This document shows, piece by piece, positions 6,743-13,829 of a stretch of 18,226 nt of DNA (position 1 is the stretch's first letter; each line of letters starts with the position of its first letter). Below the pieces are notes generated by a model that saw only the letters and a program-made list of their open reading frames with translations, was not told the origin of the DNA and did no database searches. The stretch is from Candidatus Aminicenantota bacterium. Its GTDB lineage: Bacteria > Acidobacteriota > Aminicenantia > Aminicenantales > Aminicenantaceae. A program made the position numbers and the translations under genes. The stretch is taken from positions 1-18,226 of the forward strand of contig JAFGNQ010000198.1 in NCBI GenBank assembly GCA_016926925.1. The letters run 5' to 3'.

Positions 6743-8908
6743 TTATTTCTCGACCTTTTTACTCGAGAATTCGCTTTCCGCACCATTGTCACAGACAGTG
6801 GTCACAACATAAGCATACTTGTCATCTTGAGATAAATTGCGATCGAAGAATTCCGTAGTATTGGCTTCAATGACTAAAAGGCCCTTATAACTTGATGCGG
6901 CTTCCTCGGCTTTCTTGCGGTAAACAACGTACTTCACAACTTTGACGGGATTGTTCAATGGATTCTTTTTCCATCTCAAGCGAATGATTTTCTCAGTGAA
7001 GTACAGGCCGGTATTCACGATTGTTTTCAGCTCCAATTTTATGGGAGGAAAGACATCATCCTCAAAGGTCGGGAGGGACGGTTCGCATTCCTTATTGAAC
7101 TTGTCGATCGCTGAAATGCGGTAGACAAACTTTTTACCAGTAGAAAGATTATCGTCTTTATAAGAACCGGCGCTCCCGGACACGGTTCCTATCGAATTAA
7201 AGAAATCACTTTTCTCCTCTCTTCGATAGATACGATAGTTTTTTATCGTGATCTTCCCATTTCGGGGATTTCGTTTCCACGTGACCGTGTTGATCTTTTT
7301 GGTCATAGAGCTATCGAGATCCGTCGAAGTCGCAAGGTTGATAGGAGGATAAGCCAAAGGTTCCACGACTTCATTGGAATAATCGCTTTGGTCTCCGTCA
7401 TTATTGACAGTTGCAACGACATAAGAATATTTGTAGTCTGCGGACAAACCCGAGTCTTCGTACCTGAATGTGCTCTTGGAAACTCTTGCCCGGAGGTCAT
7501 AAGCGCTTACCCCCTGGGAGGCCAGCTTCCTGAAGATCGCGTACTCTTTTACATATTCGTTGTCGTTGTTTGGGTTCTTTTTCCACTTCAATATATTCTT
7601 TTTAGATCCCGAATCGCCCTCCAGTACAGTATTCATGTTCAAGCCGAGCGGCGGATAGGTAAGAGTGATGACATCCCCCATCGCGGAGCTGCTCACATAC
7701 CAAATATTGAAGCCTCCTGAAGAATTATCGGAATACACGACGTGGATTTCTCCCGATCTGTCCACAAAGATATCCGGCTCTACCGAGTCCGCAGAATTGT
7801 TCGTTATCCTGGTCGCCGTAGACCATTTGCCATCTTGAGCGTTGTTGAAATAAATCTGCCATTTCCCATTGACTTTCTCTTGCCACACGACATAGACATT
7901 TCCATTGTTTTTATCCACAGCAATGCGCGGAAACATTGAGGAACCCGGGGTCTTGGAAGCATTCTCCAGTTCGCCCCATTTGCCGTTGATCCTTCTTCTG
8001 ACATAGATTTCACGGTTGTTGTCTTTGTTATGTATCCATGCTACATAAACATTCCCCTGTCCATCCACGGCGATATCGGGGTCACACCATTCTTGCCGGG
8101 TTTCTCCCGAGATCCCCATAGGCGAGGTCCATTTGTTAGTATCAGGAGGATTGGAATTGAAGGAATAATATACGACAGATGTTCCTTTACGCCGCTGAAT
8201 CCATATCAAGTGAGCCGTATCGCTGTCGTCGACATCGATTTCAGGAATATACGTTCCTCCGCCTAGCGGCAATGCGCTGGACCGGTTCCAATCATTTCCT
8301 TTCCCGCTGTTGAAATAGAGCCGCCAGTGGTCCGGGTCATCGATGTCATCATACCAGACAACATAGCAGTTGTTATTCACCGGGCTTGCTGCAATCGTAG
8401 GACAGGCAGAACCACCTGCGTCCGGAAGAGCTGTACCCGAAATATTGACACTGGGCTGCCACTCTTCGTTGGAGAACTGTTTATAATAAATCTCGTAATT
8501 TGGATAGGGAGAAACCGCGGTCAAGACATAATGAAGCCGGTCTGCCGGATCTATGGCGAAGTCCAGCCAAGGACCCGATGCCCCGAGCTTGATATCCGGC
8601 GAGACATTCACCGGATTTCTCCATGTGCCGCCCTTGTTTGTGTTATAGAACACATTTCTCCGGGCGCTTACACCCTCCGCCCATATGACATGGGCAGCAC
8701 CATTGGAATCTGCAACTACGAGCGGAGTGGCCGAGCGAGCTCCCGAGCTGGATATCTTTATAGCGGTGGGGAGCTCCGCCTGGGCACTGGCCACCGGATC
8801 TTTTTCCTCAGACGGACCGTCAAAAATGGCGCTTCCGAAGATCAAGACGGGGAAAAAACACAGGAGAACTAAAAGTATGGATTTGCCTTTGATTACACTT
8901 TTTCTCAT
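6743..8908 (-). CDS. Secreted propeller protein with three Fn3-like modules
   Basis: About 721 aa. The signal peptide (hydrophobic LVLLCFFPVLIFGSA) is followed by a propeller-like region (about 45-425) of repeated 'P.IAVD..GNVYV.W....IY.....GKW' units. Three consecutive Fn3-like modules (about 430-722) follow, each with a 'W+.NP.N....V..Y.IYRK' signature. Asp-boxes and sialidase catalytic residues are not seen, so a binding or scaffold role is more likely than an enzyme. The ATG at 8906-8908 lies 8 nt from a GAGGAG ribosome-binding site (8917-8922). A GTG one codon upstream (8909-8911) is 5 nt from it and is also possible. The gene converges with the AMIN gene with 16 bp between stop codons and no visible terminator. 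It is paralogous to the 13830 gene and to the outer parts of the SGNH protein. Confidence 0.82.
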   Translation of the reverse strand: MRKSVIKGKSILLVLLCFFPVLIFGSAIFDGPSEEKDPVASAQAELPTAIKISSSGARSATPLVVADSNGAAHVIWAEGVSARRNVFYNTNKGGTWRNPVNVSPDIKLGASGPWLDFAIDPADRLHYVLTAVSPYPNYEIYYKQFSNEEWQPSVNISGTALPDAGGSACPTIAASPVNNNCYVVWYDDIDDPDHWRLYFNSGKGNDWNRSSALPLGGGTYIPEIDVDDSDTAHLIWIQRRKGTSVVYYSFNSNPPDTNKWTSPMGISGETRQEWCDPDIAVDGQGNVYVAWIHNKDNNREIYVRRRINGKWGELENASKTPGSSMFPRIAVDKNNGNVYVVWQEKVNGKWQIYFNNAQDGKWSTATRITNNSADSVEPDIFVDRSGEIHVVYSDNSSGGFNIWYVSSSAMGDVITLTYPPLGLNMNTVLEGDSGSKKNILKWKKNPNNDNEYVKEYAIFRKLASQGVSAYDLRARVSKSTFRYEDSGLSADYKYSYVVATVNNDGDQSDYSNEVVEPLAYPPINLATSTDLDSSMTKKINTVTWKRNPRNGKITIKNYRIYRREEKSDFFNSIGTVSGSAGSYKDDNLSTGKKFVYRISAIDKFNKECEPSLPTFEDDVFPPIKLELKTIVNTGLYFTEKIIRLRWKKNPLNNPVKVVKYVVYRKKAEEAASSYKGLLVIEANTTEFFDRNLSQDDKYAYVVTTVCDNGAESEFSSKKVEK

Positions 8909-8980
8909 CACCTCATCTCCTCATTCTCTGTGACCAGGCAATTTTCATATTATTTATGTAAGTTAAATATGATTTCATTA

Positions 8981-9009
8981 ACTATAATATATTCAACACC
9001 TTTTTTAAA
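8981..9009 (-). promoter_or_regulatory. Possible promoter for the 6743-8908 gene
   Basis: On the minus strand TTTAAA (9004-9009), 17 bp, TATAGT (8981-8986) lie in a very AT-rich stretch (8941-9010). This would give a leader of roughly 65-70 nt containing the GAGGAG site. The -35 match is only 4 of 6 and other AT-rich hexamers compete. Confidence 0.35.
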
Positions 9010-9056
9010 CTACTAATTTCAGAGCAGGCCGTCAAGCCCCCTTCAAGGTGAATTCG

Positions 9057-9075
9057 GAGGTGATATTTCCACCTC
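9057..9075. repeat. Small inverted repeat in the divergent intergenic region
   Basis: GAGGTG (9057-9062) and CACCTC (9070-9075) are exact arms around a 7-nt loop. They sit in the 330-bp gap between the divergent genes at 8908 and 9242. There is no T-run on either side, so it is not a terminator. It could be a regulator site. The remainder of this gap holds only the two promoter candidates. Confidence 0.35.
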
Positions 9076-9172
9076 TTTCGACTAACCCCCTTTTCATGAA
9101 ACAAGATGCCCTTTATATACAGGAGAGGGCGGTGATTTTCGAGATAGAAATGAGATTTTCTAAGGCGGCGTA

Positions 9173-9201
9173 TTGAAATTCCGCTTCTCCCCTTTTAAAA
9201 T
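9173..9201 (+). promoter_or_regulatory. Sigma70-type promoter for the GT-C gene
   Basis: TTGAAA (9173-9178), 17 bp, TAAAAT (9196-9201). The predicted leader is about 34 nt and contains the GGAGAG ribosome-binding site at 9231-9236, 5 nt before the TTG start at 9242. Confidence 0.6.
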
Positions 9202-9241
9202 AAAGCCTCTTAAGAGCCAATAAAATTGCCGGAGAGTTCAT

Positions 9242-11374
9242 TTGTCGAAAAATAGGCACCTCATTCCCATCCTGATCAGTGTTCTCATCGGGATTTTAAG
9301 TGTTATTTATTACTTAATCTATTACAAATACCTCTTGGTCGATGTCGATGAAGGGCTGCTTTTGAACGGAGCCCTTCGTGTTCTTGACGGGCAGCTGCCG
9401 CTGAAGGACTTTCATCAATACACCATGGGAAGGTTTTATTTACTGGCTCTGTGGTTTCTCGCATTCGGCAAAAGCATAGCCGTAGAGCGCCTGCTGTTCG
9501 TTTTTCTGCACACGATGAAAAACATTCTCGCTTTCCATGTCTCAAAACGAATCATGCCCTTGCCTTTCAGCTTGATTCCGTCTCTGCTGCTTCTCGTAAT
9601 TCCCGGGTTTTGGACGAAAGCATTCGTCAATTCCATTTTATTGCTCAATATCTTCTTTCTCTTGAACTACCTCGCCAAGCCGAAAAAGTGGAACCTGATC
9701 ATCCTCGGCTTATCAATAGGCTTCTCGGTCTATTTCAGGGAAGATCTTGCCGGTTACAGCTTTATAACCGCCGGCATTATCCTTTTTCTTTATGGGATTG
9801 CGGAACAAGAGAGGATTGCCGCTATATTGGAAAAAGGAATGATTTTCGGCTGTTCGGTCTTTACAGGAGTCCTCCCCATGGTCATCCTCTACTGGCTTAG
9901 GGACGGACTTGCCGATCTTGTCTCGGGTATCTACCAGACTGTTCAATTAGGTCATATTGAGTCTTTTCGCTTCAGGTCGCCTCTTATTTTCTTGAAGTGG
10001 CCCATAGAGATCAAAGATACTGCCCTGGGCCTGTCGTTCTCCTATTTTGCCATTATCCTCTTCGCGACGTTATTTATGATTCTCCTCAGAAAATTTTTAA
10101 TACCGCACGCAGAAGAAAAAATATCCAACTTGTCTCTTGCATCCATTTTGATACTCTCGATATTTTCATTCACTCATATTTGGCACTGGACCCATGAATT
10201 CAGAATGCCTCAAAGCGGTGCACTGATTCACATTTTATGGGCTTATCTGATATATCTCATATTCCGAAGATCGAGGAGAATTCATAAGAAAAAAAATTTC
10301 GCAGCTCCCCTTAAAGTTGTCGCTCTCTCCGCGGTCTTTGTCCTTGCCCTTTCGATCCAGATATTCCTGGTACTCTACAGCTGCAGGGGCCATGCAATGG
10401 TACAGTATGACGGAGGAAGCATTTCACTAAGATTCGACCAGCATCAGGAAATTGGGGGGACGGAGAGAGCTAAAATCCAGCCTCCTGCTCGTCAAGCCGT
10501 AACCTACACAAAAATCCTGAATTATATCAGCAAAAATACCGCACCAGATGACCGGATATTGTGCTTCGGAGAGAGCCCGATATATTTCTTATCGGACAGA
10601 AAGAATGCGACCGAATTCGATAACGGAAGAATCCCTGCTTATTTTCCTAAGAGAAGGAGGGTGTTTCTGAACCAAATCATGAAAAATAAGCCAAAAATCA
10701 TATTTCTCAGGCAATGGGAATATAGATTTTGGCTTCCTAAAATGCCCGAAATTTTCGCTTACATTACGTCACATTACTTTTACGCAAAAAAAATTCATAA
10801 CTTTTATGTTTTTTCCTCCATCGATATAGTAAACAAGCCAATCCGCAGGGCTAATCTGTCGTATTGGGAAGGCGATATCGGAAGTGCGGTTGGATCCTAT
10901 TTAAAGGGTTTGGAAAAGAAAAATAAAAATCCTCAAGTTTGGAAGATTTTGAACAGGTTGTTTACAAGTGACTCCACTTCAAGGAGAGCGCTGACGGCTC
11001 TAGACGGATATTACCTGAAAAAAGGCAGACATTTCTGCCGGTTGAGATGGGGAAGCAAGCGAGGACGCCACTTTTCAGGAAGGATCAGCTTCCTCAATCA
11101 AAGAGATTTGGACAAGGTGCTATTGCGCGTAGACCCATATCCGGACAATACCGACTCCCTCAATGTATCCCATGGAAAAGATAGTATCGAATTCTCCTCC
11201 GACATTTCCAATAATGTCAGCGGAATGGATATCGTGTTTACCGGATCACATCCCCCGCTTTCAATGGTATTCGATTTAAGAAAAGACGGCAAAAATATTC
11301 AAAGGATTTTCATTCCATCCAAGGGATATAAACCCTTGCGCAGTTCTCTCAAAATCGCCCTAAAATCCAAATAG
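9242..11374 (+). CDS. GT-C fold membrane glycosyltransferase (GT39/PMT-like)
   Basis: The 710-aa integral membrane protein starts at TTG behind GGAGAG. The first half (to about residue 385) has many hydrophobic segments, the first at about 7-28. The second half (about 390-710) is largely soluble. In the first external loop, the segment around Asp36-Glu37 (VDVDEGLLLNGALRVLDGQ) fits the acidic motif of GT-C enzymes that use polyprenyl-phosphate sugars. A stretch around APDDRILCFGESPIYFLSDR is common in the C-terminal domains of that family. A short TPR-like stretch (YWEGDIGSAVGSYLKGLEKK) follows. The enzyme probably transfers a sugar from a lipid carrier to an acceptor outside the membrane; donor and acceptor are unknown. 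A GT2 enzyme able to make such a donor is encoded nearby at 12780-13448. This gene converges with the radical SAM gene. Confidence 0.75.
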   Translation: MSKNRHLIPILISVLIGILSVIYYLIYYKYLLVDVDEGLLLNGALRVLDGQLPLKDFHQYTMGRFYLLALWFLAFGKSIAVERLLFVFLHTMKNILAFHVSKRIMPLPFSLIPSLLLLVIPGFWTKAFVNSILLLNIFFLLNYLAKPKKWNLIILGLSIGFSVYFREDLAGYSFITAGIILFLYGIAEQERIAAILEKGMIFGCSVFTGVLPMVILYWLRDGLADLVSGIYQTVQLGHIESFRFRSPLIFLKWPIEIKDTALGLSFSYFAIILFATLFMILLRKFLIPHAEEKISNLSLASILILSIFSFTHIWHWTHEFRMPQSGALIHILWAYLIYLIFRRSRRIHKKKNFAAPLKVVALSAVFVLALSIQIFLVLYSCRGHAMVQYDGGSISLRFDQHQEIGGTERAKIQPPARQAVTYTKILNYISKNTAPDDRILCFGESPIYFLSDRKNATEFDNGRIPAYFPKRRRVFLNQIMKNKPKIIFLRQWEYRFWLPKMPEIFAYITSHYFYAKKIHNFYVFSSIDIVNKPIRRANLSYWEGDIGSAVGSYLKGLEKKNKNPQVWKILNRLFTSDSTSRRALTALDGYYLKKGRHFCRLRWGSKRGRHFSGRISFLNQRDLDKVLLRVDPYPDNTDSLNVSHGKDSIEFSSDISNNVSGMDIVFTGSHPPLSMVFDLRKDGKNIQRIFIPSKGYKPLRSSLKIALKSK

Positions 11375-11416
11375 CGATTGAGTGCTTCTAAGTAGCCAAG
11401 GACAACAAAGTTTGTT

Positions 11417-12778
11417 TCAGGAATGTTTTAAAAACGAGCGGAGAAAACGGATTGCGGATGTGCCCATTGCAAAGATCTTGCCCAATCCGAACAATCGGAT
11501 AAATCTCATTATTTTTTTCGGCCTGAGATAAAACCTGAAATAGGCGCTTTTTCTGATCTTTTCTAAATCGAAGTTGGTGTCATAGGGATCGTGGTCGTAC
11601 CGTATATCATTCCAATCGAGCTCGATTTTTTTCTTGACGTTTTCAAAAAGCCGGCTGCCCGGGAAGGGTGTGGCGATGTAAAATTCAGCAAAATCGGGAT
11701 CGATTGCGGAGGAAAACCGGACTGTTTGCCGGAGTGTATCGCCCGACTCGCCCGGAAAACCCAGCACGAAATGGCCGATCGAAATGAGCCCCGCTTCGTG
11801 CGAAATTTGAATGGCCTTCTTTGATTGCTCTAAAGTGATCCTCTTACCGCACAGATCCAATATCTCCTGGTTTCCGCTTTCAACTCCGAAGGACACCATC
11901 CAGCAACCTGCTTTTTTCATAGCGTCGGCCATCTCCCTGTCAAATGTGTCCACTCTGCTGTTGCAAATCCACTCAATGCCGAGCGACTCTTGACAAATCC
12001 GTTCACAGAGGCTCAAAACATAATCCTTTTTGAAGGTGAACAAATCTGTATGAAAAAAGACATTATCCACAAATTTGGAGACGGCTTTCAGTTCCTCTAT
12101 GATTTCATCCACTTCTCTGTACCGGATTCTTTTTCCGTAATAATAAGGAACAACACAGAAAGAACAATCATAAGGGCAGCCGCGGGCGGTTGAAACAAGC
12201 ACATAGCTCTTTCTCTTAATCGGGATTTTATACTTCGTAAGGTCGACCAGATCCCAGGAAGGTATGCGGAAGCTGGAAATTTTTTTTGCAGGCGGAGGCA
12301 CAGAAATGATCTCTCCGTCGATTTCCGTGACGACTCCTTCCAGATTTCCCTTTTTTCCCGAGGCAATTTGGGCTGCAGGGATTTCGGGATCGTTAAGAAT
12401 GACGTAATCGATGCAGTCCTCCCGAATGAGGTCTTCCGCGAAATAAGTGGCATGCACACCGAATATGGCGATTTTTGCCGGGGATAAACTTTTAAGCTTT
12501 TTTAGAATGTCTAGGTCATCTTTGATTGTCGGTGTCGAGACAGAAGCAATGACCAAATCTGTTTTATCCGCTTCGATTTCCCGAATAAGAGAAGAACCAT
12601 CCATCTCCTCAGCAATGGCATCGACAATCCTGACCTCGTGGTCATCCCTCAGATAGGAAGCGATCGTGGCTAACGAGAGAGGGGGATAGACAGAATCCCA
12701 TATGGCAGCTTCGTGTTGACAGCGTCCTTCTCTGACAACTTTAAAGGCATAAGGGGGATTAAGAAGAAGGATTTTCAA
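11417..12778 (-). CDS. B12-binding domain radical SAM protein
   Basis: The 453-aa protein has an N-terminal cobalamin-binding-like Rossmann domain (about 1-140: MKILLLNPPY, PPLSLATIASYL, GVHATYFAEDLI). A radical SAM core follows, with the 4Fe-4S motif CPYDCSFC (Cys201, Cys205, Cys208) and a later FGVESG and GFPGES. The classical DxHxxG cobalamin motif is not visible, as is usual in this family. Members methylate or rearrange unactivated carbons in lipids, antibiotics, hopanoids and cofactors; the substrate here is unknown. The start is TTG at 12776-12778, one base after the TAA of the upstream GT2 gene. No clear ribosome-binding site precedes it, so translation probably depends on coupling. 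The operon with a polyprenyl-phosphate sugar synthase hints at lipid or glycan-lipid modification. Confidence 0.88.
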   Translation of the reverse strand: MKILLLNPPYAFKVVREGRCQHEAAIWDSVYPPLSLATIASYLRDDHEVRIVDAIAEEMDGSSLIREIEADKTDLVIASVSTPTIKDDLDILKKLKSLSPAKIAIFGVHATYFAEDLIREDCIDYVILNDPEIPAAQIASGKKGNLEGVVTEIDGEIISVPPPAKKISSFRIPSWDLVDLTKYKIPIKRKSYVLVSTARGCPYDCSFCVVPYYYGKRIRYREVDEIIEELKAVSKFVDNVFFHTDLFTFKKDYVLSLCERICQESLGIEWICNSRVDTFDREMADAMKKAGCWMVSFGVESGNQEILDLCGKRITLEQSKKAIQISHEAGLISIGHFVLGFPGESGDTLRQTVRFSSAIDPDFAEFYIATPFPGSRLFENVKKKIELDWNDIRYDHDPYDTNFDLEKIRKSAYFRFYLRPKKIMRFIRLFGLGKIFAMGTSAIRFLRSFLKHS

Positions 12779-12779
12779 T

Positions 12780-13448
12780 TTAAATCAAGTTTTTCAGGAA
12801 ACTCCAGATATAGCGGAACCAGACCTTTTTTAGCCGTATAACGGATTCCCCGTGTTCTCTCATGTATTCGTGTGTCGGGACCTCATCCACACGAAAGCCC
12901 TTCTTCAGGCATTTCATGGTCATTTCCTGTTCGATAGTGGTGATATTCTCTTTCAAGTTCAATTGCCTGGCAACATCTGTCCTTATCGCCCGGTATCCAT
13001 TCTGGCTATCAGTCAGATGCACTTTCCATCTTTTGTTAATGCCGATAAGAATAATATCGCTCCCGATCATACGCAATAATTTCTCCACATCACCATGAAG
13101 CTCGTCGCTCCCCCCTTTCCCGCGGGACCCAACGACCAGGTCCGCTGTCCCTTCCTGAATCGGTCTTATCAGTTCGGGGATATCATCGGGGTCATGAGAA
13201 CCATCGGCATCTATAAATACGATAATATCCCCCCTCGCTTCTTGAATCCCGACCCTGATTCCATCTCCCTTTCCCTTCCCGTGATCCAGAACGACCCGGG
13301 CTCCATGCTCTTCAGCAAGCGTTCTCGTTTTATCACCGGAGTGCCCATCGACGACGAGAATCTCATCGCCATACTTTTTGACTCTGGCTATTATTTTTTC
13401 TATAGTCCTCTCTTCATTCTTAGTCGGGATGATGATTGTTACCGTCAT
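12780..13448 (-). CDS. GT2 glycosyltransferase, dolichol-phosphate mannose synthase-like
   Basis: The 222-aa protein is short, with no terminal membrane helices, like the soluble DPM1-type class. The GT-A fold is shown by TVTIIIPTKNEE at the N-terminus, VVDGHSGD (Asp34), and the DxD-type metal motif FIDADGSHDP (Asp80, Asp82). Conserved GSRG and SQNGYRAI stretches follow. It should move a hexose from a nucleotide sugar to a polyprenyl phosphate on the cytoplasmic face, supplying a donor for GT-C enzymes such as the one at 9242. It is the first gene of a two-gene operon with the radical SAM gene (1-base gap). The ATG at 13446-13448 has no clear Shine-Dalgarno sequence and lies 14 nt from a strong -10 box. 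Confidence 0.87.
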   Translation of the reverse strand: MTVTIIIPTKNEERTIEKIIARVKKYGDEILVVDGHSGDKTRTLAEEHGARVVLDHGKGKGDGIRVGIQEARGDIIVFIDADGSHDPDDIPELIRPIQEGTADLVVGSRGKGGSDELHGDVEKLLRMIGSDIILIGINKRWKVHLTDSQNGYRAIRTDVARQLNLKENITTIEQEMTMKCLKKGFRVDEVPTHEYMREHGESVIRLKKVWFRYIWSFLKNLI

Positions 13449-13463
13449 TGAAATTTCCGTAAA

Positions 13464-13492
13464 ATCATAGCATTGCCTATATTTTTTGTCAA
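13464..13492 (-). promoter_or_regulatory. Sigma70-type promoter for the GT2/radical SAM operon
   Basis: On the minus strand TTGACA (13487-13492), 17 bp, TATGAT (13464-13469). The predicted start site leaves a leader of about 8-9 nt before the ATG, too short for a normal Shine-Dalgarno interaction. Confidence 0.75.
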
Positions 13493-13550
13493 AAAAATCT
13501 TAATTCTCCACCCTTCGGAAGAGACGAACTTTCCGTTCTTACTTTGCATA

Positions 13551-13587
13551 CAAAAAATACCCGCCTCCACTTATGGGGGGACACGGG
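13551..13587 (-). terminator. Intrinsic terminator candidate, minus strand
   Basis: In the minus-strand transcript, CCCG (13584-13587) pairs with CGGG (13560-13563). An inner stem of C-rich 13574-13579 pairs with 13564-13569 around a 4-nt loop, with one C-A mismatch. A TATTTTTT run (13552-13559) follows directly. It lies about 240 nt past the stop of the 13830 gene and just upstream of the GT2 promoter, so it would insulate the two. Confidence 0.5.
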
Positions 13588-13829
13588 CAACGGATGAAAT
13601 TTCGTCTTCCTTTCTGCCCAATAATAACTTGATAATACCTACGATATTTATTAATTATATAGGTTAAGAAGGAGCAAAGGATAAAACACCTCTTCGGTAT
13701 CGGCTTCCTCCTCTCTTTCGAATCCGAAAAGCCGATCCTCCGCGGAAGGTAGATATAATGTCTCTTCAAATCCTGCAGTTGGTGTGCCGGGCTATTTTTA
13801 TTGCATGGAGCAAGCGGGTCGAGCGACGT
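13588..13829. other. Non-coding stretch with an inverted repeat downstream of the propeller gene
   Basis: No convincing gene. ATCGGCTT (13699-13706) and AAGCCGAT (13729-13736) are exact arms, with an inner TTTCG/CGAAA stem (about 13717-13730) in the loop region. An AT-rich segment lies at 13640-13670. It is probably the 3' untranslated region of the minus-strand propeller gene. A short minus-strand ORF here reads as low-complexity basic sequence and is not supported. Confidence 0.4.

Noticed and set aside
6743..8908. Sialidase function for the propeller proteins
   Set aside because: The repeats resemble sialidase-type propellers, but the S-x-D-x-G-x-T-W boxes and the Arg triad are not seen.
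9057..9075. Terminator or riboswitch in the 8909-9241 gap
   Set aside because: The hairpin lacks a T-run on either strand, and no riboswitch consensus could be recognised.
13539..13769. 76-codon minus-strand ORF
   Set aside because: Starts at a weak TTG, is rich in Arg/Lys/Tyr from AT-rich and hairpin DNA, and runs through the terminator candidate.
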